From assembly GCA_973895155.1 (NCBI GenBank), contig OZ316892.1:5022001-5086000 (forward strand): a DNA stretch of 64,000 nucleotides, in the 5' to 3' direction. Every line of letters starts with the position of its first letter. The stretch's first letter is position 1. Source of the stretch: Marsupella aquatica (taxonomy: Eukaryota; Marchantiophyta). The notes under the pieces were generated by a model. The model was not told where the DNA came from. It did no database searches and was given only the letters and a program-made list of their open reading frames with translations. The position numbers and the translations under genes are program-made. Shown piece by piece: positions 36,541-48,000 of this stretch.

Positions 36541-38822
36541 TGTGTAACGTGCAGGGCGCTGAAAGACAACCAGACCGAGAATGTGCAGCATGACCAAGCC
36601 TTTTGTCTATGGGGAAATGTCTCAAGCTCGACATGTTTTCCATTGTCTTATCTGCTCTGAGGCTGGTGTCTCTATTGGACCAGTGAGCTTCGAGAATTGG
36701 AGGGTCCGTTTTAGGTTCTAGTCAGATGTCAAGTAGCAGATGGGTTTCATGTTATGGGGCGTGATATCTCACTATGTTAGGGGTCTTGCCATTGCTGACA
36801 TAGCAATATGAAAATCAGAATACATCGTTGAGGCTTTAACTGTTTTTGCCTCCAACAGTGGTCACCACTTCTTCATTGTATAACAACCAACTATTCATGG
36901 CTTCAAGGATACGAACAGTAAGCCTTTGAAAGTAGTAGTAAATGTGTTTCCAGAGATGTTTGGCTGGACGACTCTGTCGAGAAGCATGCCCAGAAAGGAA
37001 AATCAACCACGACAAGGACTCTCGTATCATCAGTCTCTTAATTTACTTAATGGTGCAACTTAGTGTTTCAAAATTTGACTTCAAACCAAGCATCTCAGAT
37101 GCATAAATCGGTGCGACTCTGACTGTGCGTGACATTCGGGAAGGGAAACGTGATAAGTTCAAATTTACATGACAGGGAAAAAATATAGACCAATCTGCTC
37201 CAGATTTCGTGGATTGGTGTGCCACATCGTCTTCAAAGATTATCCCCCCTCCCGCATATTTACTTAAACTTAGGCCACCTTTTTGTTTCCTCTGGCAGAA
37301 TACGCATTACTTTAAACTACATTCAGCTTCGGGCTACAGGGACAGTGTGGGATTCCCCACGATGACAAAAACCAGAATGACAATATTTTCAAACGGCCAT
37401 TTTCCTCTGCTGGCCACTTCCCGGTATTATTTGAACTGTCGGTTACAAAGGATGCTTAGTTCGTCTCCTGTTGTCGTTACTATGGCGCTCACAGTGGTAC
37501 CATCGCCTTCACTTGGGTTCAAGTATATTCGACTTATTTTTCTTGGTGCTTTGTATGGGGCTCACCAGGGTTCCTTGTTTGAGTATCTTGCGGAGCAACC
37601 TGTTATTGCCAGCGGATTGTCGTCCAGGAAATGCTCAGCTTCTGCTGACCAGTTCATTCCAACAACGCTTTCACACTCCCTGTCACACCATTACGAAGAA
37701 GGACTCCATTACGATGTCGATCCACAATTTAAGTGGAGGGTACTGAAGCCCATCCCATGCAAGATTAAATTCGCCAGCTGATGACCTGAATAATAGTGAC
37801 AAACCTTAGTAGATCAACATGGCCGAATTGGCCTTGTTTGACCACCAATTGAATTACTGATTTGCTGCAAAAACGCATCCTCGCTGGAATAACTCATTTT
37901 CTACGATTAGCTCTGTCTCTGAAGGCGGCTTCGATACCAAATCTTAAACACTCAAAACATGTCACAGAAGTGTACCATGACAGCACAATTAATATTTTGG
38001 TTGTGCACATTTGATCCGGCCTTCCATTCCACATTGCAATATCGGTCAGAGTTGCATCCTACAAGAGTAAATCGCCTGGAATGAAGTAAGGATGGGACAG
38101 AAATTTACGAAGATGCATGTTCATTCTCATTCGATGCTCGTCTGGTAAGAAATCCAACAAGACTGAAACCTCAACTATCTGGATCTAAAAATAGGGCAGG
38201 TCTGAGCTACGGCACTGTAGTAAGTAAGCTCGCAAGGGGCAAGTTGGAATCATGAAATACAGTGCTCCAGGCAAGAACAGTCACCATAATGAAAGGAGCT
38301 GATGATAACATGGCCATCCCAAAAGTAAATCAGGGCGGGGAAGGATAATTATTGCAAGATGGAAGAATGTCCTGAATGAGTCGTGGCAACAACTAACAAA
38401 GGTTCCGCAACCATTTTGGATTACAGCACTGTCATGGGAGGGTTTCTTCAGAAATATCATCATTTTGATTGACTCAGGAGTGTGCACATGTGTTGGCTCA
38501 ACCAGACATCATCCAGGATTCCACGGACGGCTCGTGGTCCTATCGTTTCCTCTGCTTTTTCCGTTGCTTTGCAGAGACAATGATTGTAATTTACCTTGTT
38601 GAGTTGCTGATGGGAGAAGTGTCCACTTTCCCACTTCAAATTGCATTTTCTCATTGCATGTTAAAAAAGAAAATGCCAGATCTGGTTAAGCACTTGTGAA
38701 AAAAATGCATTTTTTGGTTCCATGTACAAAGCAAAAGGCCCTATATCTAGTAAAGGGAGATTAAAAACTACAATAGGGGCCTATGGTCTAGAGTGAAGCC
38801 TCTAGACCGCAACTTTGGGGGA
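36541..38822. other. Intergenic, unrecognised open frame and dispersed repeat
   Basis: A plus-strand frame at 37209-37781 is open for 190 codons, but it has no domain, no neighbour support and ordinary composition. I treat it as chance or as an unknown transcript. 38123-38514 is the second copy of the dispersed repeat described at 32588-32995. Nothing else is recognised. Confidence 0.4.
38123..38514. repeat. Dispersed repeat, copy 2 (partner 32588-32995)
   Basis: Direct-orientation partner of 32588-32995, about 5.5 kb away. The METTL7-like gene lies between the two copies. The copies share the order of several 10-20-bp phrases, ending in gactcaggagtg and ctcaaccagacatcatcc. No coding frame is conserved between them. 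Confidence 0.6.
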
Positions 38823-39085
38823 CACAGCTGCGGCTGGGGTGGAACTGGAAATAGACTTCACCATCTATTTACAAGCAAAGCTCGGGCATTCAGTTGGGGT
38901 TGGAACTAGAAACAGGCACAAAGTTATTCACCATCTATTTATGAGCAAAGCTCGGGCATTTGGTTGGGGGTCGAACTAGCACTGGGCACAAAGTTGTTCA
39001 CCATCTATTTACTAGCAAAGTTCCGACATTGGATTGGGGGTGGAACTGGCAATGGGCACAAACAGTATTCACCATCTACTGGTGA
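38823..39085. repeat. 70-bp tandem repeat
   Basis: The anchor caccatctattta occurs at 38859, 38929 and 38999, and as caccatctact at 39070 (periods 70, 70 and 71). Each is followed by agcaaagctcgggcatt, gttggggNtNgaact and gggcacaaag. There are three full copies plus partial ends. It is non-coding. Confidence 0.9.
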
Positions 39086-41024
39086 ACAACACGCAAGCAT
39101 TCTGGCTAGTTTTTTGGTGGTTTCCGCCTCTTTGGCATTTGCTTCCTTGTGTGCTCAGGCCCCTTGGGTTTGCTGTTCTTTGTGCGCAGTTGGTCTTTGC
39201 CGCAGTGGCCTCTTGAATACATCCGTACCCTGTAGCCCTTTTCTTAAAAAAAGAAGGGTAAAAAGTTTTTGGGAAGAAGTCATAGGCATGCACTTATTAA
39301 ATTTATGCACACTTATGCGCAGTGGACTCTTAAACCGTACCCTGTAACCCTTTTCTTAAATGAAAAAGAAAAGTATAAACGTTTATGTTTCTTTTTTCAC
39401 AATGAATTACATTAAAATAGCCAACATACAAAGCCTGGGGCCCCAAAAAAGGACACCAGCCCACAGGACCAAAGGTCAACGTGCTAAAAACCAGGGGAAT
39501 TTAAAGAAAAAGAAAAGTATTAAAGTTTTTGGGAAGAAGCCATAGACTTCTTGCACTTATTCACTTTACATGCACTTATGCGCAGTGGACTCTTCAGTCA
39601 GCAGAGGTCCACGAGGGCCGTGCAGTGCCATCGTCACCTCTTGCTTCCAAGTTCCAAGATCCAAACTCTTCGCGAAATAAATCTATCTCCCACATCAATG
39701 CGGAAAAGGATCTGCCCACAAGAAGGAAATGACATCATTCACCATTCTGCCCGAGGCGATGCACGAGAAGGAGACACACGGAGACGACTTTTCACTCACT
39801 CTTCACGCAATCAAGCGAGAGGTGACTTGTTGTCTCAGCTGAGCTGAGCTGAAAGGTCTATTGCAGCGAAGGAGTTGGACGGAAGATTGTGGAATCGATT
39901 CTTCTGTTGGTACAATGTTGTGGCGATGCGAGAGAGATATTTGAACGGGGGAGACGCCTTGTGACTCTTTACCGCCTCTGGGCTGAGCCGAGCTTGAGTT
40001 GGGCTGAGCTGAGCTGAAGTGAAGGCTGTGGTTCGTTTTTCTAAAGGAGTTGGAGAGAAGACTGGAATCGCTGCTGTAGGTGTGGAAATAGGGAGTGTTG
40101 GGGCGATTGCGGAGAGAGACATCTGGAGGAGACACGTGAACTCGGATTTGATGGTCATTGCGTGGATCTGAGTTCCGAGGATTGGTAGTCGGGAGGAGAG
40201 ACAGACGAAATCCGACACAAACCCTACTCGAGATACGTTTCGTCGTCGGTTGATTGACAGTTTAGAGGTAAGGAAGGGGCAAAGCAGGATCCGATCCGAG
40301 AGTTCGAAGGTGTGTGTCGGAAGAACTGGGCAAGGAAGGACTTCTGTAGCAGGTGGATGATTCAGGAGGTGGGATCGATGGTTTTCTGGCTTCTCACAAT
40401 TCAGTCTGTTGAGTGGTATTTTAACATGGGGGAAGGAGTGATGTCTGTTAGGTTGGAAGGTTCGAGTGCATTATTTCCTGAAGCTGACAAATCACCTAAA
40501 GTAGAGTGGAATTTGAAGAGCTTCCTGTCTTGCAAGTTTAGGGCTAGATGGTCTTCTAGTTGTCTGAAGGAGGGCAGCCACTTCTCGATCTGTTTAGCAT
40601 TTGTGGCGTTTGAGGATTGGGGCTTTAGCTCTAGCAGGCTGAATGTCTTAACCAGTGCTCTCTGTAATGTAGTTGTTCAGACCAATGCTGCCCGTTGTCT
40701 CACAATCTGACGCAATGCTGCATGTTTTCTCACAATCTAGACCAGTGGTGACTGTAGTGTAAGAATCAGAGCTGGCAGCCAGAAAATTTAACGAAAGAGT
40801 TGGACCTCTGCCCTGGTCCCCCTGCTGAGAAGTCTTGTTCTGCGTTGTAGCTGTGCCTGAGAATCGTAGAACGTTTAGGGTTTTTCATCATTCAAGAGAC
40901 CGTTAGATAGTGTGCTGGGGATTAATTGAAGGTGGGGGACGAAGGACTCACGGCATTTTTCTCGTCTAATGCAGTGAATTCCGGCTGCACTCCATCCGGC
41001 CCAGTCGCGATTCACGGCGCCTCC
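39086..41024. other. Upstream region of the WAT1-type gene with imperfect duplications
   Basis: At 39230-39600 a block (accctgtaNcccttttcttaaa, agtttttgggaagaagNcatag, cacttatgcgcagtggactctt) is present two to three times. At about 39834-40150 a second pair of blocks share gctgagctgagctgaa, aaggagttggaNgNaagat and gggagacgcc/ggaggagaca, about 165-175 bp apart. No protein family is recognised. The 3' part, from about 40250, is likely the leader of the transporter gene at 41025. Confidence 0.45.
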
Positions 41025-42200
41025 ATGGCAGGACCCAATCATGATCACCGGATCCACATGGATCGCATGGGGCCGGCCCCGAGTCAGCTACCTGTGCACC
41101 TCCTCCTGATTTTGGCCCAACTCCTGGCGGGCATTGGCTACGTGCTCACGAGTGTTGTTCTCGTGGGAGGAATGAACAGAATAGTCCTCAGCTTCTACCG
41201 AGACATTGTGGCCATGGCTATCCTGATTCCGGCAGCCTACTTTGTGGACAAAGGCAACCGACTTAAACTCTCTTGGGATGTCATTCTGCATCTCCTTGTG
41301 CTGGGCGTGACTGGAATTTATGGCAGTAACTATCTCCTCTTCGTTGGGATTCAATACACATCCCCTGAGCTTTCTGCTGCTGCGCAGCCTTTCATTCCTG
41401 CACTGACTGCCTTCATCGCTATTGTGTCTGGGATTGAGGTTGTTTACTGGCAAAGAAGGGATGGACAGTCGAAAGTGGTTGGAATCGTGGCAAGTTGTGC
41501 CGGAGCGATCGTGATGACCTTTTATCAAGGTCCAGCAGTTATCAGGTTGTGGAACGACGTGGGACAAGGGTGGACTCCGTTTGCGACTTCACCACTGAAG
41601 GACATTAGCTATACAGACATGGGAAGTTTACAACTCCAGGGGTGGATGAATGCCTGGCGATTGGGAGGGCTGTGCCTCATTGGCAACTGTATATGCATGG
41701 CTTCTTTCATGAATTTGCAAGTTCCTCTTCTGAAAAGGTATCCGGCACCTGTTTCCATCCTTGCTTACTCTTACGGATTCGGAGCTATCTGTATGGGTAT
41801 TACAGGGTATTTTGCTGTGCCGGATGCAAGTGAGTGGGCCCTCGGCTTTAATATGGACCTAGTGGCGGTTCTCTGGAATGGTGCCATAGCTTCAGCCCTG
41901 ATCTTTGGGATTCTGGGATGGTGTCTGAACAGAGTGGGGCCCCTATTTGTGGCCAGCTACATTCCGTTGCAGCCAGTCGTTGCCGGAGTCTTGTCCCTCG
42001 TCTTTCTGGGTAGCACCATCTACCTCGGGAGTATCATTGGCGCCGTGTTAGTTCTCATTGGGCTCTTGCTTGTGTCCTGGTCTCGAGAGGAGACAGTCCG
42101 CCTGGCCTCTCTCTCTCGTCAACTTGAATCCAATTACTCAGAGCATCACAGGTCACCAGTTGATGCACTTAAGGAGCCTTTGATCCAGGTTCATGAATAG
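41025..42200 (+). CDS. WAT1-related EamA-type membrane transporter
   Basis: A 391-residue protein of the plant drug/metabolite transporter family (WAT1/UMAMIT, MtN21-like). Members move auxin, amino acids or other small metabolites across tonoplast or plasma membrane. About ten hydrophobic helices are visible in two EamA halves. The first contains LAGIGYVLTSVVLVGGMN, FYRDIVAMAILIP, GIYGSNYLLFVGIQYTSPE and PALTAFIAIVSGIE. The second contains SALIFGILGWCLNRVGPLFV, PLQPVVAGVLS and the final GSIIGAVLVLIGLLLVSW. The tail is cytosolic and Ser-rich, ending EPLIQVHE. I chose the ATG at 41025. The frame is open 33 codons further up, but no ATG occurs there. It is single-exon, whereas flowering-plant family members usually have six or seven exons. 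The substrate is not predictable. Confidence 0.9.
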   Translation: MAGPNHDHRIHMDRMGPAPSQLPVHLLLILAQLLAGIGYVLTSVVLVGGMNRIVLSFYRDIVAMAILIPAAYFVDKGNRLKLSWDVILHLLVLGVTGIYGSNYLLFVGIQYTSPELSAAAQPFIPALTAFIAIVSGIEVVYWQRRDGQSKVVGIVASCAGAIVMTFYQGPAVIRLWNDVGQGWTPFATSPLKDISYTDMGSLQLQGWMNAWRLGGLCLIGNCICMASFMNLQVPLLKRYPAPVSILAYSYGFGAICMGITGYFAVPDASEWALGFNMDLVAVLWNGAIASALIFGILGWCLNRVGPLFVASYIPLQPVVAGVLSLVFLGSTIYLGSIIGAVLVLIGLLLVSWSREETVRLASLSRQLESNYSEHHRSPVDALKEPLIQVHE

Positions 42201-45013
42201 AGGACATGGTCACCATAATCCTAATGACGGCATGAGCACTTGCGAATGTAAATGCATCCGACACGTCAAGGTTGTAAAGTGCCCTAGTATGAACAAAGCA
42301 GCTTGTTTCCGTTGTGTTCACTAAAGCAGGCTGCTTGTGGTATGGGACCTGATTGTGCTATGTTCCAGTCTATGCGCTGATAAATTTCCAATGCAAGGGA
42401 ACGGATAAAACCATACCGATGTAGACTATGCAGCAAAATACATGCCGTCACATGTTCTCAAACCTTACCGATGGAAAAAAGTCTGTCAAGCTCCACATTC
42501 TCGCTCCGGCTTCCTTTCCAGCAGATAGGTCGTCTTTAATACTTCAATCCAGCAATTGGATGAATCGATTAGGATAAAAAACAAGTCCAAGCAGGTAGGA
42601 CTGATCAGTATGTACTGTAGCTCAATTGAAGGTCAAGTTATCCGTAGAAGGAATGGTTCATTTGTAAGCTGTATGCAGAACGTGTTGCCTAGTGTTGGAC
42701 CTTGCCACCGTGAGCCTTTCAGATATAGAAGAATTCTAGTTTGTGGAAAACCTGCCATTATAGTAGAGTTCCACCTTTTGTCCCACAATTTAATCAGGGG
42801 GTCGTTGTATTCTCGCAATCTAAATCACGACTGACTCTACTTTCACAATCTAAACCCGTCCTGCCTGGAATCTAGCAAATGCAGCTTTTTCTGCCTCATC
42901 GGCAACCCATGTGTGTATGGGCTTCCTTCCCTCAATTTGCAATCCACTCTTTGGGAAGGTAGTCATCCCATATGTACAGACTTTCGTACTTTTATGGTTT
43001 CCGAGCTGCCATCTGAATAGAATTCTGAATATAGAGTGGACCGGCAATTTGCATCCATCTGTGAGCAGCATTTGCTCCATGTTAGATCTCATTGACGATT
43101 GCTTGTTTCTTGGTCTCGAGGAGAGACATTCTGCCCGGATTCCTCACATCCAAAGTGACCCAGGATCGGCACTGAAAGCGAAATAGTAGTGAAGTCACTT
43201 AAGCTCATGAAGAATTGAGGGGAGGAGGTGATGTAGTACATCTGAGAAACATCGGAGGCAAGACTTCAGTCCACAGTCATTGGAAGTTCTTTGTGTAAAC
43301 CTAAATAATGTAACATGCACTCTTTCTACCCATGTATAAGTATGTAATCTCAATCAAAAGCTACTGCCTGGGCTTTAGGGAGCCTCTAGACCTCGACTCT
43401 AGAGACATCATGTCTAGTGGCTAGGCTCTAAGGACAGAATTGAAAGAGAGGGCAGACAAAATATCTCAGGACATAATGACTAGAGGGCTCTAAGGACAAT
43501 TGGAAGTGAGATTGCACACAACAAACAGAGATAGGGGTAGACCATGACTCTAAGGACATAACTGAAAGTCTAGAGTGAAGTCTCTAGACAATGACTCTAA
43601 GGACATAATGTCTAGATCTCTAAGGCCAAAATTAAAAGTGACTCTAAGGGCATAACTGAAAGTTGTCTAGAGTGAAGAGCCACTTTCAATTTTGGCCACT
43701 TTTTACTGTAGCCCACGGGACCAGTACCTTCCAGCAAGCCACATCGAGTGATCAGGTGTTGTGAGAAGGGTAACGAACCTACCCACATGAGATGAAGATG
43801 GGTAACAGAGAGAAATCGATGCAAAAGCGGGCAGTGGACCCTACAATTAATACTGAAGGGAGTGCTCCAGTGTTTTTTTTAGTGGCAAAAATTTGCCAGA
43901 TTCCACCTGCCCAAAAATATTTAGCCATTTTTGGCAAAAATTTGTTAGTATTTTGGTGTCTCATTAGCCAGTGTCTTGCCTAATCATAGGTCCCACTAGC
44001 CAGAATCTAAGAGTCAGACTTAAATCTAGGGAGCTGACGGTCACCTAATCATAGGTACCACTAGCCATCTAACAGTCATACTTAAATCTAGGGAGATGAC
44101 GGTCAGGAAATTACTCAGATAAGGAATATTTTGAGCATCTTCTCCTTCACACTCTCGACATTCGCCACTCTTTCTAGTGAAATACTTAAAAAAACATGCT
44201 GGACATTCGCCACTCTGGCCAAAACGTAAAATCCTTAAAAAAATATGCTGGAGTGTTCCATGGGAAGGTCCGACGAAGGGAGACCCCGAAACAATGAATG
44301 GATCTTGACAGCTCCCTAAATCCAACGTTGGCAGATTAGCCGCTCACCTAATCTTCACATTTGCTCCCGAAATCTCCGGAAGTTTTCATATTCATGAAAC
44401 GGCTGTTGATCTGTGTTGAGCAACGAACGTATCTATCTATTTTCTAAATGAAAATCATGTGGGGCACGGAGGATTGAGTGAATGAGCTGTACACTGTGGC
44501 CTTTTGTCGTGTGTATTCTCGCAGAGTTTCCCAGAGCCTCTCGACTAGTCATGTCAATGGCGCTTGGAACGTGCTCAAGGAACACTTGCAGCTGGGCAGA
44601 TCAGGTTTGTCTAATTCTTCCCGGTGTAGGTTTTCTCCTAGTCTCTCAGGGTACTGCTCCCGGCCTCCTTGCAACCTCTCCTAAATGTGACTCGGTCAGG
44701 TATCGACTAGTCCTTCTGTTTTGTGGATCTCGAAACCGTTCTGTTGTTGTTTCCCACTCGTCGGGAGATTTCGCCTTGATTTCGTGCATCTGCATTGGTT
44801 GACCTTTTTCATGCTCGTAATCAGCATGATTCAGCCAAAAGATCCGATGTCGTGATCAACGATTTCTGATAATCGCACTTGCTGTCAAGTTTTTCTCTGC
44901 GTCGGATCAACGTCATCGAGGCAGAAGGACTGTGTGCTTCAAAGGCCCCGGATCTGTGCTGCTTTCCTTTCCTAGTACCGAGCATTTCCTATCTACTACT
45001 GAGGGCAAATGCA
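42201..45013. other. Intergenic with short repeats before the NLR gene
   Basis: At 43380-43690 the phrases ctctagacNNcgactcta and tctaaggacataactgaaag recur several times in irregular order. At 43981-44106 a unit of about 66 bp is duplicated (taatcataggtNccactagcca, acttaaatctagggagNtgacggtca). At 44150-44260 two more copies of acattcgccactct and a-tgctgga are present. No gene is supported. The stretch from about 44460 is the likely leader or promoter of the NLR gene. Confidence 0.45.
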
Positions 45014-48000
45014 ATGGATACTGAACGCGTTGCATGGTGTTCAAGATGCCTCAAACTCTTCAACATCTGCACCGACTGCATCACGGGAACATGTTCTTCC
45101 CGAAGTGAAGAAGGTAGAAGTTCAGCAGTGCCTGTGGTTGCTCCTTTTTCACCACCCAACAGAAATAATTTCACGTCGTTTGCTTCATCTTTTCTACCAC
45201 TTGAAAATCGTGACAGAGTGGAGATGTGCCAAATTCCTTGCGAGGACCACTTGGTGATCCTCTTTGCTTTCCACGGACCTAACTGATCATGATAATCATG
45301 TCGGCTTGCAGCTCAATGACTCTGTTTATGAACTTTGCAAACCATCAGGATCTCGAGCACGCCGACCCTCTGTAGAGATAGTTTTCTTTCACGGTCTCCA
45401 ATTTGATAGATCTGTGACGACCTTTCTCACCACCTGGCTCTCAAAAGATGTGCGAGAGTCTTGGCTTCCTTGGATCTTTGAATATTTTCCAGACGCTCGT
45501 ATTCTCCTGATTTCATACAATGGCTGTATTAAGAAGAAAAATAAAGGGGGTGATCCAGATATGTATATCACTTCGGAGAATCTGTGGCAAGATATGATTG
45601 ATGCGCGTATTGGACAAGATGGATGCCCTGTTGTGCTGGTGGGACACAGTCTTGGAGGGTTGGTGATGAAAGAAGTATTGCTGAATGCCAATTCAGTGCT
45701 CTGCTTGGATCCATCAAAACAAGTGAAGGAAAAATTGGGATTTCTCTTGCAGAATGTGAAACAGCTATTCTATTATTCTTGTCCCCACAATGGTACCAGA
45801 TTGGCTGCTATGGAAACTAAGTTTGTGAAGCGACAGCTATTTAAGCATCTAACCATACTCAAGAAGGAAGCAGCTAGATGCAATGAGGCGTTTCGTAAGT
45901 TACGCTTCAAGTACAAGTGGAGTGCTTTCTCCATTGCCGAAGCGCTTCCAACAGAGCTGGTGAGTAACCGCTGCTTATTGTGTCGCATGGATGGAACGAA
46001 AGGGATCCCAAGTATACTATTGAATTGTTACCATGTGCACTTGACTGGTATGTGCACTTGACTGGTATGTCTGGTATGCTTTGCCCATGAGATTTGTTAA
46101 AATATTCTCTGTTTTCACGCAAGTTTAAAGGACTGTATCTGTTCTACAAAGCTCCCATTGGATTTATCCTGCTGCAAGGTCTCCTACAGCTGAAGTGAAT
46201 CTGTCCAATACGAAGTACTGTTCAGTGTTGCCAATTTGACTGACGAGTAGATAGGCCTTCAGTTTTTAGTGTGAGGAATTTTGAATGGAGAGATCAAAGC
46301 CCAACTTGAACGGTATTTCTCTTCCTCGCACGCATTTCTAAATCTTACTATTCCCAAAGAATTTTCTTCATCTGGAATACCCTGGCCTAGAGGATTTGTC
46401 AGTGCCTGCATTTTTCCAGCGCTTCAATCTGAAGTTGCCTGAATGCGTTGAGAAGTAACTTACCATAAATTAATGTTCATTCGTTACCCTATTTACATGC
46501 TGTCTTCCCCAGGGACAATTGGGAAGGCATATTGTTGTTGAAGAGGCTTCAGCGAGGTATGACACAGACGGCTATTACACAGCTCAAGATGCTGATCATA
46601 TTAACATATGTCGACCCGAATCTAGAACTGACGCCAGGTTTTCCAAGTTAAAGAATGTTATCAATCAGGCACTGGCAGCGGTATCTATTCTATGTGGATA
46701 CGCTCTCCAACTATTTTGAGATGCATTCTACTTGCCCTTTTTGAATGTTCTCTGATATATCTTTTGTTCGGGTTTGAAGAGAATGTTTTGGCAAGTGAAT
46801 TGATTGGCGTGCGTAACCTTAGTGTTCATTCTTTGGCAGGATGTCGAGGGCCACAAGCTTTGGGTGTCCCGTGATGAAGTTGTAGGTCTTGATAAGCAGG
46901 TTGAGATGGTTCGAGATAAACTTGAGAAGTCACGACAGGTGGGCTTGTTTGGACCGGGTGGAATTGGAAAAACCACCTTAGCTAAGCTTGTATACAACGA
47001 CATGTCAGACAACTTCGAGTACACCTGCTTTGTAAGTGAAGTGAAAGGACGTGTGACAAAGAAGGCAAGTGTGGAAGACCTGCAAGCAGAAATACTGAAG
47101 AACTTGTACTGCAAAGGGCGCCAGGTCAATTACGAATGGAGTACACTAAAAGGAACGAGAGTGTTGATCGGTCTGGATGATGTTGAGGACGACTCTCAGA
47201 TTTTGAGTCTGACCGAGTCAGGATTTTCACCTGAGAGTTGTGTCCTTCTCACATCTCGGGACGCAAGAATTCTGAGGTGGAACGATTTTGAAGTTCACGA
47301 TTTAGAGTTCCTTGATGCTGAGGCGTCCAGAAGGTTGTTCTGCAATCATGCTTTCAAAAGTGCAAATGCACCTGAAGCTTACAAAGAGCGTGTGGAGAGA
47401 TTTACACAAAAATGTAGGGGTTGGCCATTGATCCTGAAAATTGCTGGCAAATACTTGTACAAACAAGAAGAACGAGTTTGGGACGACGCATTCGACAAAT
47501 TAAGTCAGGCGAACCCACTCAACGCAAACATTGGTAAGGATGAATTCTGGCCAATTTTCAAGGTGATATACGGTTCTCTTGATACAACAGAACAACAAAT
47601 GTTTCTGGATATAGCCATGTGCTTCCATAGCGAGGAATTGAAGTCTGTACAACGAGCTTGGAGAGTTTATATGGCACACTCTGATGCGGGATGGCAGAAT
47701 TTGCTGGACATGGGTTTGGTAACGAAAACCAGCAGAGCCCAGATCAAGATTCAGATGCACGAGGTGCTCCGTGATTTGGGACGTAGCATAGCATGCCCAG
47801 ACCCTGGGAATATTGGAGGCCACAGTCGTGTTTGTTACCACGCCAATAGTAGCCCTTGGCCATTTGAGAAGGTAATGCCAATACCTAAGATTAATTTAGG
47901 GGTGCCAAAAATCCTGAAGATTGGGTTTGTGGGTAAGCTTGGAGACACTAATTTAAATGTGTTGGACGTGCACAATTCAATGCAGGGAAATTCTAGAGTG

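Noticed and set aside
37209-37781. 190-codon ORF
   Set aside because: No recognisable domain, no splice support, and ordinary composition. Kept only as a remark.
41088-41567. 159-codon minus-strand ORF
   Set aside because: Shadow of the WAT1-type gene.
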